This document shows positions 36,369-48,478 of a stretch of DNA of 56,835 bases, piece by piece; the stretch's first letter is position 1; every line of letters begins with the position of its first letter. The stretch lies in the NCBI GenBank assembly GCA_014904845.1, contig MU119518.1:1-56835 (forward strand), written 5' to 3'. The position numbers and the translations under genes were made by a program. The notes beneath the pieces were generated by a model that ran no database searches, was not told the DNA's origin, and was given only the letters and a program-made list of their open reading frames with translations. This DNA is from Acephala macrosclerotiorum. Its lineage: Eukaryota; Ascomycota; Leotiomycetes; Helotiales; Mollisiaceae.

Positions 36369-38631
36369 TCATCCACAAATGGCTTGGACATCATCCAGGG
36401 GGAGGCGTTCGGGATACCTTCCTGGCATGGCAAGTGCTCCAGCAATGTCCTGTGCCAATGTGCTTGCGGAACTCTCACTGAAAAGGCCGATGTTTGTCTG
36501 AGGCTGCAGAGTTCGGAAGAGTGTCGAGGCACCCCCGAGAGCTCCAATCGGCTTGCCGTGAGTGTAAGCTTCCTGAACAAATGCCTGCATGTCAGGGGAC
36601 AGGGTATTGTTGCCAACCACAATGAGGGCGTCGAAGAAGACACTTGATGTGGTAATGTAACTTTGAGTCGCCGATACCCCTCTGCTTAAGAGACCTTGGT
36701 GGGGTCCAATGACATCAAACAGCAGTTGCTGCCCATCAAATACCTGCTGCAAGGTTGCGAGATCGCTCGTTGACGGTCCGGCATTATCTGTGACGATTCC
36801 AACTGTGAGGCCCACCACAGGTTGTGGCGTCTCGTACTGCAGAGGATACTGCGAAGGATATGTAATTCCAGAAACATTTGGGCTTCCCTGCGCGGCTGGC
36901 AAGGCGATCCCCAGGCCAAATGCCACTCGGCGGGCCAGGCAGTTGTCGATGGAGTTCAGGACTTTATTGACAAAGTTGATCTTGACATCCTGATCCGCGA
37001 CCGAACCAACTTCCAGACGATACCCGTTCACAGTGTGCTGTTGCGAATAATTGTTCTGTGAGTTGAAGAAGATGGCCGCTTGCGCAAAAGGATCGTTGTT
37101 GAATTCGTAGCGTCCAATACGGCCATTGAAGTTTTGATTTCCATAACCATATGCTTCTGGTCCTGATGCCACATGAGTACCTCCGATGCCATTTGGGCTT
37201 GATGCTGAATTGCCTTCGTAGAGGTACATTTGCATAAGACCGTCACGGAAGTTGTTGTTGACTGGTACAACAGGAGAATTGACACCCATCTCCACAAAGT
37301 TTTCGGACCCATGTCGGTAGTGATGGGTTTCGTCGTAGGCCAAGAGACGCCAACTAATAACTGGATCTGGTATGAAAGAGATACCAGTCACAACATTGGC
37401 AGGGCTGAATGCGACTTGCTCAGTCTCGGCGAAGTAGTTGGTTGGGTTTCGATTGAGAGTCATAGTTCCTAGAGTAATAGGGGGGTTTTCTTCAAACGGA
37501 ACCACTATTGTTGGATCGAGCAGGTCATAGTTCTTATACATAAACTCCTCGTTGTCAGGGAAGAGCTGCACTTTGAGATCATATTCGGGGAATCTGCCGG
37601 CCTCAATGTTGTTGTAAAGATCCGCTCGTTGAAATTGAGGCAACTTTCCAGCTATCTTCGTCATCTCATCTTGCACATTGGATCGATAGCCAAGTTTAGG
37701 GATGAAATACCACTTAAATAAAGTGGTGGCGCCTTCTGCATTGATGAAGCGATATGTAGAAACGCCTGCTGATCCGTGATGGCGTGAAGTCCTAGGAATT
37801 CCGAGGTCGCTCAACACATTCATGACTTGGAAAGCGCTTTCTGTTCGTTGAGTGAAGTAGTCGTATGCGGTTGAATGAGCAGCGCCGACTATCAGAAATT
37901 AGCTGAGAAGAGAACCCTAATCAATAAAACGTCTTACATGCTGGAAACCCTGTGTCAGGTTCTTGCTTAAGGGCGTGAACAACGTCAGGGAAAAGAAGCC
38001 CGTCGTTGACTAGGAAGGAGGGAAGGTGAAGTCCCAGAAGATCATGATTGCCACATTGAGTATATAGCTTCGTTGCAAAACCACGTATGTCACGGTCGAC
38101 GTCTCCTCCTCCAGCTGGTGAAATAACGGTCGAGAATCGTGCAAAGGTATCGCTTACTGCGCCGGCTTGCAGGAAACAAGCTGAGGTGAAGTTGCTGTGA
38201 TCTCCATTTGAAACGAAAGTTCCGTATGCGCCGTGGCCGACAGCATCTAGAAGACAGTTAGTAAATGTTTATTTGGCATTCTTGAGGAGAAAAGAGGAGG
38301 CAAGCGAAGACCATCTACTTACGAACAACTCTTTCGGCTTGACGTTCTTTGGCAAAATGGAGGATCTTCTTGCGACCAATAGTATCTTCCAGGAGAACAG
38401 GGCCTCGGGGGCCAACTTTCAACGAGACGGTTAGGTTGACGGGCACGCCAAGTTCTCCAGTTTCCGTCTGACCCATTGTGTTGCGTCTCAAGCCAGCCAG
38501 TTGGTCTTGCTATTCAGGGAGTCAGTGTATCAACTTGAGGGTTCCTGATTGATTGTTGATACCTTTGGAGTCTGCGAAAACACAGCTGGCGGCAGGCTCA
38601 AAGCCAGGCTGATGAATAAAGTGAAATGCAT
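36369..38631 (-). CDS. Secreted large-subunit catalase-like protein
   Basis: There are four exons on the minus strand: 38563-38631, 38323-38509, 37938-38246 and 36369-37888. The introns are 53, 76 and 49 bp with GT...AG ends, and the product is 694 residues. A signal peptide (MHFTLFISLALSLPPAVFS) is followed by the catalase core: GPRGPVLLED, HFAKERQAERVVHAVG with distal His86 whose codon is split by intron 2, RFSTV, RDIRGFATK, VLNRNP-like TLNRNPTNYFAETEQVAF, and RLLAYDETHHYRHG with the proximal haem Tyr373 and Arg380. Residues about 545-690 form the C-terminal class I glutamine amidotransferase/DJ-1-like domain of large-subunit catalases. The usual GNNTP segment with the catalytic distal Asn reads GLHLP here (157-161), so normal catalase activity is uncertain. 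Length and architecture fit the family. A TATATAT box lies near 38709-38715. The start is chosen for the signal peptide. Confidence 0.9.
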
Positions 38632-38745
38632 CTCAAGGTGTGGATGATGTTCTTGTTTCTTTGGTTATTCCTGGAGAAGAATGTAGACTCGTTGAGGCAG
38701 GCAGCACAATATATATGTGATTGATTACGCATGCGCAATCTTGTT
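38632..38745 (-). promoter_or_regulatory. Probable promoter of the catalase-like gene
   Basis: A TATATAT box lies about 80 bp upstream of the start codon (38709-38715). A little further upstream is a near-palindrome TTACGCATGCGCAA (about 38725-38738) that could bind a dimeric regulator. No experimental basis. Confidence 0.4.
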
Positions 38746-40149
38746 CTCGGACTTTTTTCAACATGTGAGCATAATGCTTTGGCGAAATGCTTGCATGGGC
38801 AGCATGGCTTGTATCGTGGAATCAACTGTGTGAATACGATCGTCCAACAGTGATTCCAGTAGAGACTCGCATTCCAATTCCCAAATACGCCCAGCTTACG
38901 GATGTGGAATATTCTGTTAAAAAGTCTTGGACTGATGACTCTCCTAGCCCGTCAAAGAAGAATAGACGGCACGGATGCTGAGTGGTGGTCTTTACCGACT
39001 TTACAAACAACTGGCGCAGCAAATCGACCCTGGTTCTCTACATCTGGAATTGAGAGACACCTTGCATCGGAAGACCGGCCCGATTGAACTCATCGAGTGC
39101 TTCCGTGTGTATATAGAACTTAAGAGGAAAGACGAAAAAATACAGCATCGCATACGCATCCTCGAGACAGATACGTGGAGGGCTCCAGAAATGACGGGCC
39201 TCCTGGGGCAAGTCAGACATTGTTGGAATTATGTTCAGCACTAGTCAATTTATTCCCGTGTACAGTAATCTGTGCTTTGTTGCCTTGTCAGCGAATGAAT
39301 TACACAGAGGATGCCAAGAAGGGGTTAAGACACAGAAAGAGCAGGGAAGAAATGGAGATAGAAGTAGAGGTAAGAGGCTGAGCTTAGGTTTACTCATAAG
39401 CCATCGAGGCAGTCATACTGGGCGCTGTGTCCCGCCGCAAATGATTCCAAATATTGCCAACTAACCTTCTCGCATCTAAAATTGGCCAATCACAGCTGGA
39501 ACAGCCTAAGTAGACGCATGGCAGATGCAATTTACTTTGTTCTGACACTTGGAACCACAGAAGTACCACAGCAGCGTGTTTAGGGCAGAGGAAATTGCAG
39601 CACGAGATCAAACAATTTCCCACCTTCCTGTGCCCAATCAACTATAACTAAGAAACTGCGCCTGAGATGGAACGAACAACCCGCATGTCAGATGTTAGAT
39701 TTGCAAGGATTACTTTCATCACTTCCCTGAGATGCTTATCCATTCCCCAGAAACCTGAATGGCAAACCCATGAAGATCGTACCCATGAAGATTGTAATTA
39801 CCTGGTAGAACGAATCAAGTGGTGTCAGCGAACGAGTCACAGGAATGCCATTGTTGAAGGGATATGCTCCCACATCAAGTTGCCTGACTGAAATATTGAG
39901 CTTCCAATGCAATTCAAAGTCACTAGTATTACAGAATTGCTGCGAAAGTAGCGAAATATAACATCTAACTAAAAATACATGCAAAATCTTTGTTCCTGAG
40001 AATTCGGCCACTGCCAACAACTGCTGATCCGTTACAGAAACTAACGTTAAGGAAACAGAAACCATCCTGAGTCCTACTTCAAGACATTATGAACTTCAAA
40101 GATAAGATCTGTTGGGGAAAGGAACTCCTTGCCGCTATGATCTCTCACA
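38746..40149. other. Intergenic stretch without a recognised gene
   Basis: Normal composition. The longest coherent frame is plus-strand 38975-39244 (89 codons, LYRLYKQLAQQIDPGSLHLE), helix-like but with no family I can name; minus frames at 39390-39641 and 39736-40065 overlap nothing convincing. It could hold fragments of a decayed gene. No tRNA or transposon end seen. Confidence 0.45.
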
Positions 40150-40971
40150 TTACAAGCTCTCAGCCACTGAAGGCTTTGACTTACACATACCATTTGACAG
40201 CTTCGAAGTCGAAGATTCATTCGAAAACGTGAGTGCGTGATAGGCATTGACCAATATCCAGAGTGGAAAGAGAGCCCACAACGCTTTGAACAGGAACAAA
40301 TAAACCCACAAGGTCAGCATATTCGAAATGTCGAGATGCGTCGATCCGGAAAGCCACTCTGGCAGCAAGGTCATAAGCCCTCCATACAACTCGCCCGTGG
40401 CCACCATCGCCATCCAGAACCAGGCTTTGGTGTGCTCTTGCTTGCGTAGCAAATGACACACGTATAGTGCCAGAGGGGCAATGAAGAGAACGGTGATTAT
40501 CTCCACGCTGGTTATCGTCAGGTCTGAACCACCCCAACGTGTATCTGCCTTTGCGTATTCCTGCCACAGCCTCGCAGTCATAGATGTGCCATAGAAAGAC
40601 CCGTATAGTCGCTTCGAATCTTCGAGGAAAGAGACATTGACGGGAGTCATGGGTGTCGAATGCAGTCCACGAGTATATGTGGCATCAAGTTTTGCCATGG
40701 AAGTGAAGAAGACATTATAGAGGTAGGAGGATTCGATCGTGAAGTGGATGAGGGCGTCGAAGAGGTGCCAAGTGAAGAGAATTCGGATTTTGGTCTTCGC
40801 TGATTTGTGGAGGAGGACGTAGGAGAAGCTGCAGGCGGTTGCAAAGAGAGCTACGATCGAGGAGAGGGCGAAAATGCTCGTGTGATCGAATATGGGACGA
40901 CTTTCCAGCTTCGGGAGTTTGTGCATGGACATTGGGCAGGCCATCTTGGGTTGTAGGGATATGCGCGACAA
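40150..40971 (-). CDS. EBP/EXPERA-family membrane protein (sterol isomerase-like)
   Basis: An intronless frame of 273 residues with about five hydrophobic segments. It matches the emopamil-binding protein family, whose animal and plant members are ER sterol delta8-delta7 isomerases. Key motifs are in order. LIHFTIE carries His76 and Glu80, and LWQEYAKADTRW (135-146) corresponds to the family's W.EYAKGDSRY. SVEIIT carries Glu157 and Thr160. GELYG (193-197) and a final YLFLFKALWALFP follow. The catalytic His, two Glu, Thr and Trp232 are kept, but the Asn expected in the last motif (NALW in animals) is Lys229. Ascomycetes normally make ergosterol with the unrelated Erg2, so this is probably a paralogue with another role, possibly in terpenoid or secondary metabolism (inference). 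Met10, Met14 or Met16 are alternative starts. Confidence 0.85.
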   Translation of the reverse strand: MSRISLQPKMACPMSMHKLPKLESRPIFDHTSIFALSSIVALFATACSFSYVLLHKSAKTKIRILFTWHLFDALIHFTIESSYLYNVFFTSMAKLDATYTRGLHSTPMTPVNVSFLEDSKRLYGSFYGTSMTARLWQEYAKADTRWGGSDLTITSVEIITVLFIAPLALYVCHLLRKQEHTKAWFWMAMVATGELYGGLMTLLPEWLSGSTHLDISNMLTLWVYLFLFKALWALFPLWILVNAYHALTFSNESSTSKLSNGMCKSKPSVAESL

Positions 40972-41524
40972 GTGATGTTGTTGAATTGATCAGAAAGAGA
41001 GCTGGAGGCAGTGCAAAGCTCCACTAGTCAAAACATACATCTTTGCAATTGCGCCTGCATCGTATGATATAGAGCCTTTATTGTGATGTGTGTTCATCTC
41101 AAATTAATGCGTCATCGCGTGATGATTCCACATCGAAGGCATATGCAGGAACAGGGGCGCGTGAAATTACAGTACAGTAATGTAAGCTGTGTAAACAACG
41201 GGGAAGTTGCCGAAGATTTGGAACCCTATATGAGGCTGTGCAATAGATTGTCACTGGACAAGATCATGTGCAAACATGTTGTACTGCTTTCCTCTCATGA
41301 GACTGGGGTTTTTGCCTCACTATTATCGAGAATAGCGGAGTCGTCGGTACAACTCCCCACAGACCTGTGTACTGAAAACCCTTCATTGTATGATGTACTT
41401 GGAAAATCATGGAGGACTGTGACAGCGCGCTAGAAAATACTTCGAGTAGCAGAGGAAACGATACTTATAGTAATCTCCAAACGGTGCTTGCTAGAGCGCA
41501 TACGATTTCCCAAAGCAAAACTTC
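40972..41524. other. Spacer upstream of the EBP-like gene
   Basis: Presumed promoter of the EBP-like gene plus unassigned sequence. A 116-codon plus frame at 41083-41433 has no recognisable motif. Confidence 0.45.
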
Positions 41525-42560
41525 GCTGCAATCTTCAGATCAAAATCGGCAGTACATCAAACAATTTCTCTGGCAGGAAGTAGATCGGCATGCTGTGCTT
41601 CTCCAACAGGAATTCGGCTGATACCTTTGTGCCGGTTCTGCACGACACATCCACCTTGATGTGATCGACTCCGACCCTTATTCTCCTTTGGCCACGAGGA
41701 CGTTCCAATCCGCCATATCGAAAAGCTTCGGATATGGAGAATATCCTGCAGATGCTGGGACCTTCCAGAAATTGATATCGAAGAGGACGTAGGTCGAAAA
41801 GCAATTGAAATGGAAGACATGCATTGGCAGATGTTGGTCTGCGTCCAAGTCACCAACCTCAGCACTTCGTCCTCTGCCTGATTGCCGGCCAATACCCAAC
41901 ACCTATTGTTGACCTTGGTAGGTTCATCTCCATCCTGCGGGGCTGTATCCAGTTGATGTCCAGATGGACATGTTCGAGGCCGCTATCGTGATCGTGCGTA
42001 GAGGAATTGTGTTTAGCAAGATACTTGGTCTGCAGGACGAGTCAGCATTGTAAGAAACAGCGTACCAAAGAGCGAATACCTGGCAAATATTCCTTGCTCC
42101 ACCTTTTGAGCCACAGTTCTGTTTATACAGCCAGCATTCACTTCGTTGTCTTCTCCGCCGAGATCATCGCAGATAAAGCTCACCTAGATCGAAGGCAGAA
42201 TGAAGTCGTGTCCACACTCTACGTCGAGGCAGGCTTTGAGATCAAGAGGCACAAAGAAAGGTCTGCCTGCAGCGCACCGAAGAGCAACGATTGCCAGAAG
42301 AGAGGGCTGCTGGGCTACTGGCTTGGTCGTGTTCAGACGCGGTGGATTCAGCACGGTCGAGAACTTAATAGAGCTACTCTGCCATTTGGCGGGGTCGGAC
42401 TATCAATGTCCGCCGAAAGTTCAACATCTCAGAACAAATGATTGTCCAACCTCATCACAATCTTTCTGCTTGTTAAGCACTCCATTGTATCAACCAAGAA
42501 TGAACGACAGCGCACCTATCCCAATGCCAACACCAATTTGCTATTCTTCACATCCGATTG
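41525..42560 (-). pseudogene. Decayed unassigned reading frame
   Basis: On the minus strand, segments in different frames read like protein. About 42530-42430 gives IGVGIGIGALSFIL, a membrane-like stretch. Then come SDPAKW, KFSTVLNPPRLNTTKPVAQQ and LLAIVALRCAAGRPFFVPLD (about 42400-42250), a segment ending ARYSLFGTLF (about 42080), and a tail RRIRVGVDHIKVDVSCRTG to a stop near 41533. Stops and frame changes interrupt it, some possibly introns. I do not recognise the family. The coherent composition and conserved-looking tracts argue for a former gene, but this is weak evidence. Confidence 0.3.
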
Positions 42561-44459
42561 AGCTGCAAAGCTCTACGAGCTCATTGCCTCAAAATCTGCT
42601 AATACTCTCCTATAGACCGATTTTCTCTATTAATATCCGAGCCGGAAGACTTACATGAATTGGTCGATAGAAGAATGGAAAGAGCGTATCAGGGATGGAT
42701 TCATGGGAATATGCACAAGGTCTTGATCCAAAAAATCTCAAAGTTCTCGATTTCATCGAAAAGTAGCAATTACAATTCAATTAATTATTAACTTGTATGG
42801 CTTCCAATGTCCCTCCCACGATTTTTACTTTTCCTTATACGAAATACCTAAGATAATACTGGAGATTTTACTTGGGTTTATAATTATAATTTTTATATAT
42901 ATAAAGAATTTTCGATTTTTGTATATTGGGAATATTTTAATATAATTCTAAAAATTATTCGTTAAAATTTTATTTAAAACTTAAATAAATCTCAGATTTT
43001 ATAAAAAGAAATTTTAAATTAATATAAATTAAATCGCTTTAAAAATTAATATAAATTAAAAAAAAAAAAAAAATTAATAATATATTAATTTTATTTTTAA
43101 AAAATTAAATATTTAAATATTTAAATAAATAAAAAATAAAAAATTTTATTTTTTTTAATTATATAAATAATTAAATAAAATATATTTATTAAAATTAAAT
43201 TAAAATTATAATATTTATAATAATTATAATTAATAAATATAAAATTTTAAATTAATTCGATTATATTAATTAAAAAAAAAAAATTTATATTAAAAAAAAA
43301 TTCGTTCGACGATTCGTTAAACGAATTAATAATAAACGAGTTTTTTTTTTTTTTCGATATTTAATATATATTTTACTTTAAAAATCTCGTAAAAACGTTT
43401 TTATAAGAAATTATAAAATTTTGAATTTTAATAATATATTTTTATTTCAAGTTTTAAATTTTAAATTAAAAGTTTTTAATTTAAATATTTTATAAATATT
43501 TAAAATTAATATAATTATTAAAATAAAATTTTAAATTTTATTAAATAATAAATTAATAAATTAATAAACTTTTTACTATTTAAAATAAAAATATATTACG
43601 AAGTTTTATATTATTAAATTTTTTTTTTTTAAAATTTTCGTTTTTTATATTAAATTATTATAATTAATTTAATTAATTTAAATTAAATTATTTAATATAT
43701 AATATTAAAAAAAAACTTTTTAAATTTTTTTTAGAAAATTATATAATTATAAAATTAAATTTTAACGTTTTATTATTTTAATATTTAAAATAAAAACGTA
43801 TTTAAAAATTTTATAATCACGATTTTAATTAAATACGATTATATTTTATTAATTTATATAATAACGAATTAATTAAATCGTTTAAAACTTAAAATTTAAT
43901 AATATTTAATTAAATTTCAATTTATTTATAAATTTTATATAATTTAAATTAATTAATAAATAAAAATTATAAATTAATTATAATCGTAAAATTTTAATAT
44001 TTTTTATTAAATCGATTATATATTAATTCGAAATTATTATATAATTATTTTTATTATAAAATTTTTAATAAATTAATTAAATCGTTTTATTTAAATATTT
44101 CGATTAAATTTAAATAAAATCGTTTATTATAAAAAATATTAATTTTTAAATTAAATAAATAAATATTAAAATTATTATTTTATAGATAATATTTTAAATA
44201 TTTTTATATATAATAATAATAAAAAATATAATATTATAAATTATATAATTTTAAAAATATAAATTATAAAAATATAAAATAAATTGAATATATATTATTA
44301 TAATAAATATAATTTAATAATTACGTAATAAAATTTTAAATAATAAAATTATTAATTAATTAAAAACTTTTTATTTTAAAGTTTTTAAAAAATAAAAATT
44401 TTATATAAATAAATAAAAATTTTAAATTTAATTTAAATATAATATTTTAATATTATATT

Positions 44460-45377
44460 TATCGAAATACTAATTATATAATATTTACGTGCGATTCGAA
44501 ATCGTATATAATTAATATTATTTTATTTTTATTTTCGAAATAAAAATTTTATATTTCGAATTTCGTTTTTTAAATAATTTAAATTAATTATAAATTAATA
44601 CGTATATTAAAATGCAAAAAAAAATTTTTATATACGTTTAAATTATATTATTAATAATATACTATTTTTAAATAATATTAATATTAATTAATAATTATTT
44701 TTAATTATAAATTAATAAAAATTTATTAAAAAAAAACGAAATATAATAAATTAAAAATATTAATAAATTTATTATAAAAAATATTAAAAGATTTCGATCG
44801 AATATTGTTAAATATTATTAAATTATAAAAAATATTTATTTATTTTTTTATAAAAACGAAATTAAAATATTTAATTATTTTTTAAAAATTTAAAAAAATT
44901 AATTATAAAAAAATTCGAATTTTTAAATAATTAATTCAAATTTATATTTATTATATAAAATAATATTATTTTATAAAAAACTCGATTAAATAAATAATTA
45001 AATTATTATATTTATTATTTAATTTTAAATATTATATTAAATCGATATTATTTTTTATTTTTTATTTTAATTATATTTATATTTTATAATATGGAATTAA
45101 TCGATCGAATAATACATCGGTATTATATTATAATTATACGAAGTTTTTATAAATTATTATCGAAAAAATATTTTATAAAAACGTTTATTATAAATATTTA
45201 ATTAAACGTTTATTAAAAATATTTAATTTTCGAAAATATTTATTCGTTTTTATATTCGTTTTTATATTCGTTTTTATATTTATATTATTTATTTTAATTA
45301 TTTATTTTTATTAAAAACGTTTTAATTATTTATAAAACTATTTATAAAATTAATTATTTTTTATTTTTCGAAATAAT
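44460..45377 (-). repeat. Dispersed repeat Y, minus-oriented copy, part 1
   Basis: Inverted copy of about 3770-4620. Shared blocks include TTCGAATTTCGTTTTTTAAA, the palindromic GCGATTCGAAATCGTATA near 44490, and ATTTTTCGAAATAAT at the break. The copy stops at 45377 where a 3.5 kb LTR element is inserted, and it resumes at 48927. Confidence 0.6.
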
Positions 45378-45573
45378 TATCGAAATATAAAAATTTAAAT
45401 AATATTAAACGAATTATTTATATCGAGATTTTAACTTTTCTATTTATGATTTATTTTGTTTAATATATTTTCTCGAAAAAAAAATACTATGAAAATATAT
45501 ATAAAAAGAAAAAAATTAAAACAAAAACGAAATTAATTATTATATAATTAAATACGTACTTTGTAAATCGATA
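45378..45573. repeat. Left 196 bp LTR
   Basis: Shares TTTAAATAATATTAAA, TATCGAGATTTTAA, TTATTTTGTTTAATATATTT and CTCGAAAAAAAAA with the right LTR. It is more AT-converted at its end (ACGTACTTTGTAAATCGATA) than the right copy. Confidence 0.75.
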
Positions 45574-47393
45574 TTAATAATTTTTTCTTTGAAAAATTTT
45601 TTTTTTTTTAATTGTATAAAATAAGTTTTTTTTTAATTAAAAAAACGAATTTAAATATAAATAAATAAAAAAGTATTTAATTAAAAAAATATAAATAATT
45701 TATTATTATTATATGATTTTTTATTATTTGAAACTAAAAATAAATTTTTTTTTTTAAATTTAATATTTATAAACTTTGAACTAATTAAAAACACGTATTT
45801 AAAATATTAAAAACATTAAAAAAAATATAAATATTAAAAATACATTTTAAAATAGTTTATTTTTTCAATAAATTAAAATTGTATTAAATCGATATATGCG
45901 TAATATTCGATATATTAAAAATTTAATATATTCGTTTTATAAAAATATATTAACGATATAAAAAAAATCGAAAAATTTAATATATTATCGTTTTAAAATA
46001 AATTAAAATATCGATTAAAATCGAAATATTATCGATATATTAATATAATAATTTAATAAGTATTACGTAATTTAAATTGATTAATTGTAATATTATAAAA
46101 TTATATCGATAATATAAAAATAAAAATTAAATTTATTATTATAATAATTAATAATAGTAATCGAATTTAAATAAATATATCGAATTAAAAATATCGATAA
46201 AAATTATTTATAATAAATTAAATATATTTGTTTTTAGTATTATTATTTCGATAATATATAATTAAAAATCGAAAAATTTATTATTATTAAAATAATAATA
46301 TTAATAATAAACTCGAGAGTAGATTATTAAACCGTATCGTGAAATCGTTTATTTTTCGAGTCGAGTAAAGAAAATAACGAAGTTGTCGATATTATCGATT
46401 AAAAGTTCGTAGATTCGTAAAAACTCGTAAATAGAACTCGAAATAATCGATTAAAGTACTCGTAAAACGTCGACGTATCGTAAAAAGTTGCTAGCGACGA
46501 GCTGTTATCGGTATAATAATTTGAAAGTATATTATAAATTCGTAAACGTTATAAACGCTAATATAAACGTAAAGAAAAACGACGGCGAAATCGAGTCGAA
46601 TTAATAGAAAATAATCGAAAATTTAATATAAAATATTATAAAAAAAAATCGATCGTTTAAAAATTAAAACAATAGTAATATATTAAAAATAAGCGATTAA
46701 TTTAATTTATATAAAAAATTCTATATAAATTTCATTAAATTATTGAAAATAATATATATTAAAAACTTTAAAAAAAAATAAAAAATCGTAAAATTTAAAA
46801 TCGATCGTTTTAAATAATAAAAATTAGAAATTATTTTGATAAATAATTAATATTTTTTATATAAACGTCTTTTTATAAAATTCGTCAAATTTTAAAATAA
46901 TAATTTATTTCGTTTACTAAAGAAAAATAATTAATATTTTTTTAATAAAGTATTCAATTATCGTAAATCGATAAAATATTATCGTAATTAGTAAATTCGA
47001 TAAATTATTATAAATTCGAGTTTAATAAAATCATTTTTTTTAAAGTAAATAAATTACGTAAATTACTTTTTCGAGAGTTTAATTAAAAAGTTTTATATTA
47101 CTCGAATTAAAATTTAAATAAATTTATTTGCGAAAATTGTAAAAATACTATAATTTTTTAGTAAAATTTATATATAAATATTCGTAAATGTATTCGTAGA
47201 ATTCGATTATAGAAACGATCGAAAAAATAATTAATTTGCTCGATCGTACGATCGTAAATTTATAATTATTATATTCGAATTTCGTAAAATGTTTAAAAGA
47301 TTACTTTTATTAGAGTTTTTATTTCTAAGAAATTTCTAATAATTTTTTATAGTTTCGAGCTTCGTATCGTATTTAAAAAAATTAAAAAGTTTT

Positions 47394-48294
47394 CGAGTTT
47401 CGTATAATACTCGAAAGATTTATTTATTAGTTCGATCGTAAAATCGATCGATCGAAGAAAAATAATTTTCGAGAATTTAATTTAAAACGATAAAACGCTA
47501 AAAAAAAACTATAAAACTTTTTTTTTATTAAAATTTTAATAAAAAATAATAGTTTTAAAACTTTGATTTTTTATATTTATTCGAGAATTAAAAAAATTTA
47601 TTTTAATTATTTTATTAAGTTTTTTAAATAATTATAATATTTGTTTTTTTTTTTTTTAAGCGTATATATATAAAGATTTGATTATATTATAATTTTTTAA
47701 TTTAATAAAATATATTTTATTATTACGAAAATAATTTCGTAATAATTTTTTTATATTTTTATATAATTATTAAAATGTATTTTTCGTTTAATTTATAAAA
47801 TCAATTTTAAAATAATATTATAAATTGTAATTTTAATTTTTAAACTTTTAATAAAAGTTTAATTATTATAATATATATAAATTTAATTCGAAATTAATAA
47901 AAAATCGAAATTATAATTTATTAAAATAAAAAAAATTATTTTTTCGAAAAGAGAATTTAAAAAAATTTATCGTATTTAAAAGAAAATTTTTTTCAATAGA
48001 ATCGAGTTTCGTAAAATACTCGAATAATTACTAATTCGTTTTTAAATTTTGTAAAAAGTTCGAAAAAATTGAAAAATTTTACGAGTTTCGTAAAATACTC
48101 GAAAAATCTTAAAATATCGAAAAAAGTTCATTATATTAAAATCGAGAGTTTTAAAAAAACTTTTAATAATTTTTTCTTTTTTTGAAAGTTTTTCGAATCG
48201 TCGTAAAATGTTCGAATAATTATTTGTTAATTTTCGAGTTTCGTAAAAAATTCGAGTAATTTTAAAAAAGTTTTCGAGTTTTGTAAAATACTCG
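47394..48294. repeat. Array of palindromic CGAGT...ACTCG motifs
   Basis: A 20 bp motif close to CGAGTTTCGTAAAATACTCG recurs at 47394-47413, 48003-48022, 48082-48101, 48235-48254 and 48275-48294, with weaker versions such as 48194-48213. The ends CGAGT and ACTCG are complementary. Spacing is irregular (33-590 bp). This lies inside the 3.5 kb LTR element. Confidence 0.65.
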
Positions 48295-48478
48295 AATATT
48301 TATTAATTCGTTTTTAAACTTTGTAAAGTATTCAAAAAATTGTTTATCGAGTATTTTTAAAGTATTCGACGAGTTATTAATACGATAAAACGTAAAATCG
48401 ATTGAATATTAAACGAAAATTTTTATTAAAATAATTCGATAATCGTTTTCTTTAAAAATCTAATTTTTAAATTATAAA

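Noticed and set aside
36270..37472. Several plus-strand and alternative-frame ORFs over the catalase gene
   Set aside because: They are shadows of exon 4 of the minus-strand catalase gene and have no protein-like motifs.
38246..38323. Loss of the catalytic histidine in the catalase-like gene
   Set aside because: The exon 2 frame seems to run into a non-His codon at this point, but splicing joins C to AT and restores His in the VVHAVG motif.
38975..39244. 89-codon plus-strand ORF between the catalase and EBP-like genes as a gene
   Set aside because: No recognisable domain, promoter or homologue pattern, and it overlaps a minus-strand frame of similar length; kept only as a note in the intergenic entry.
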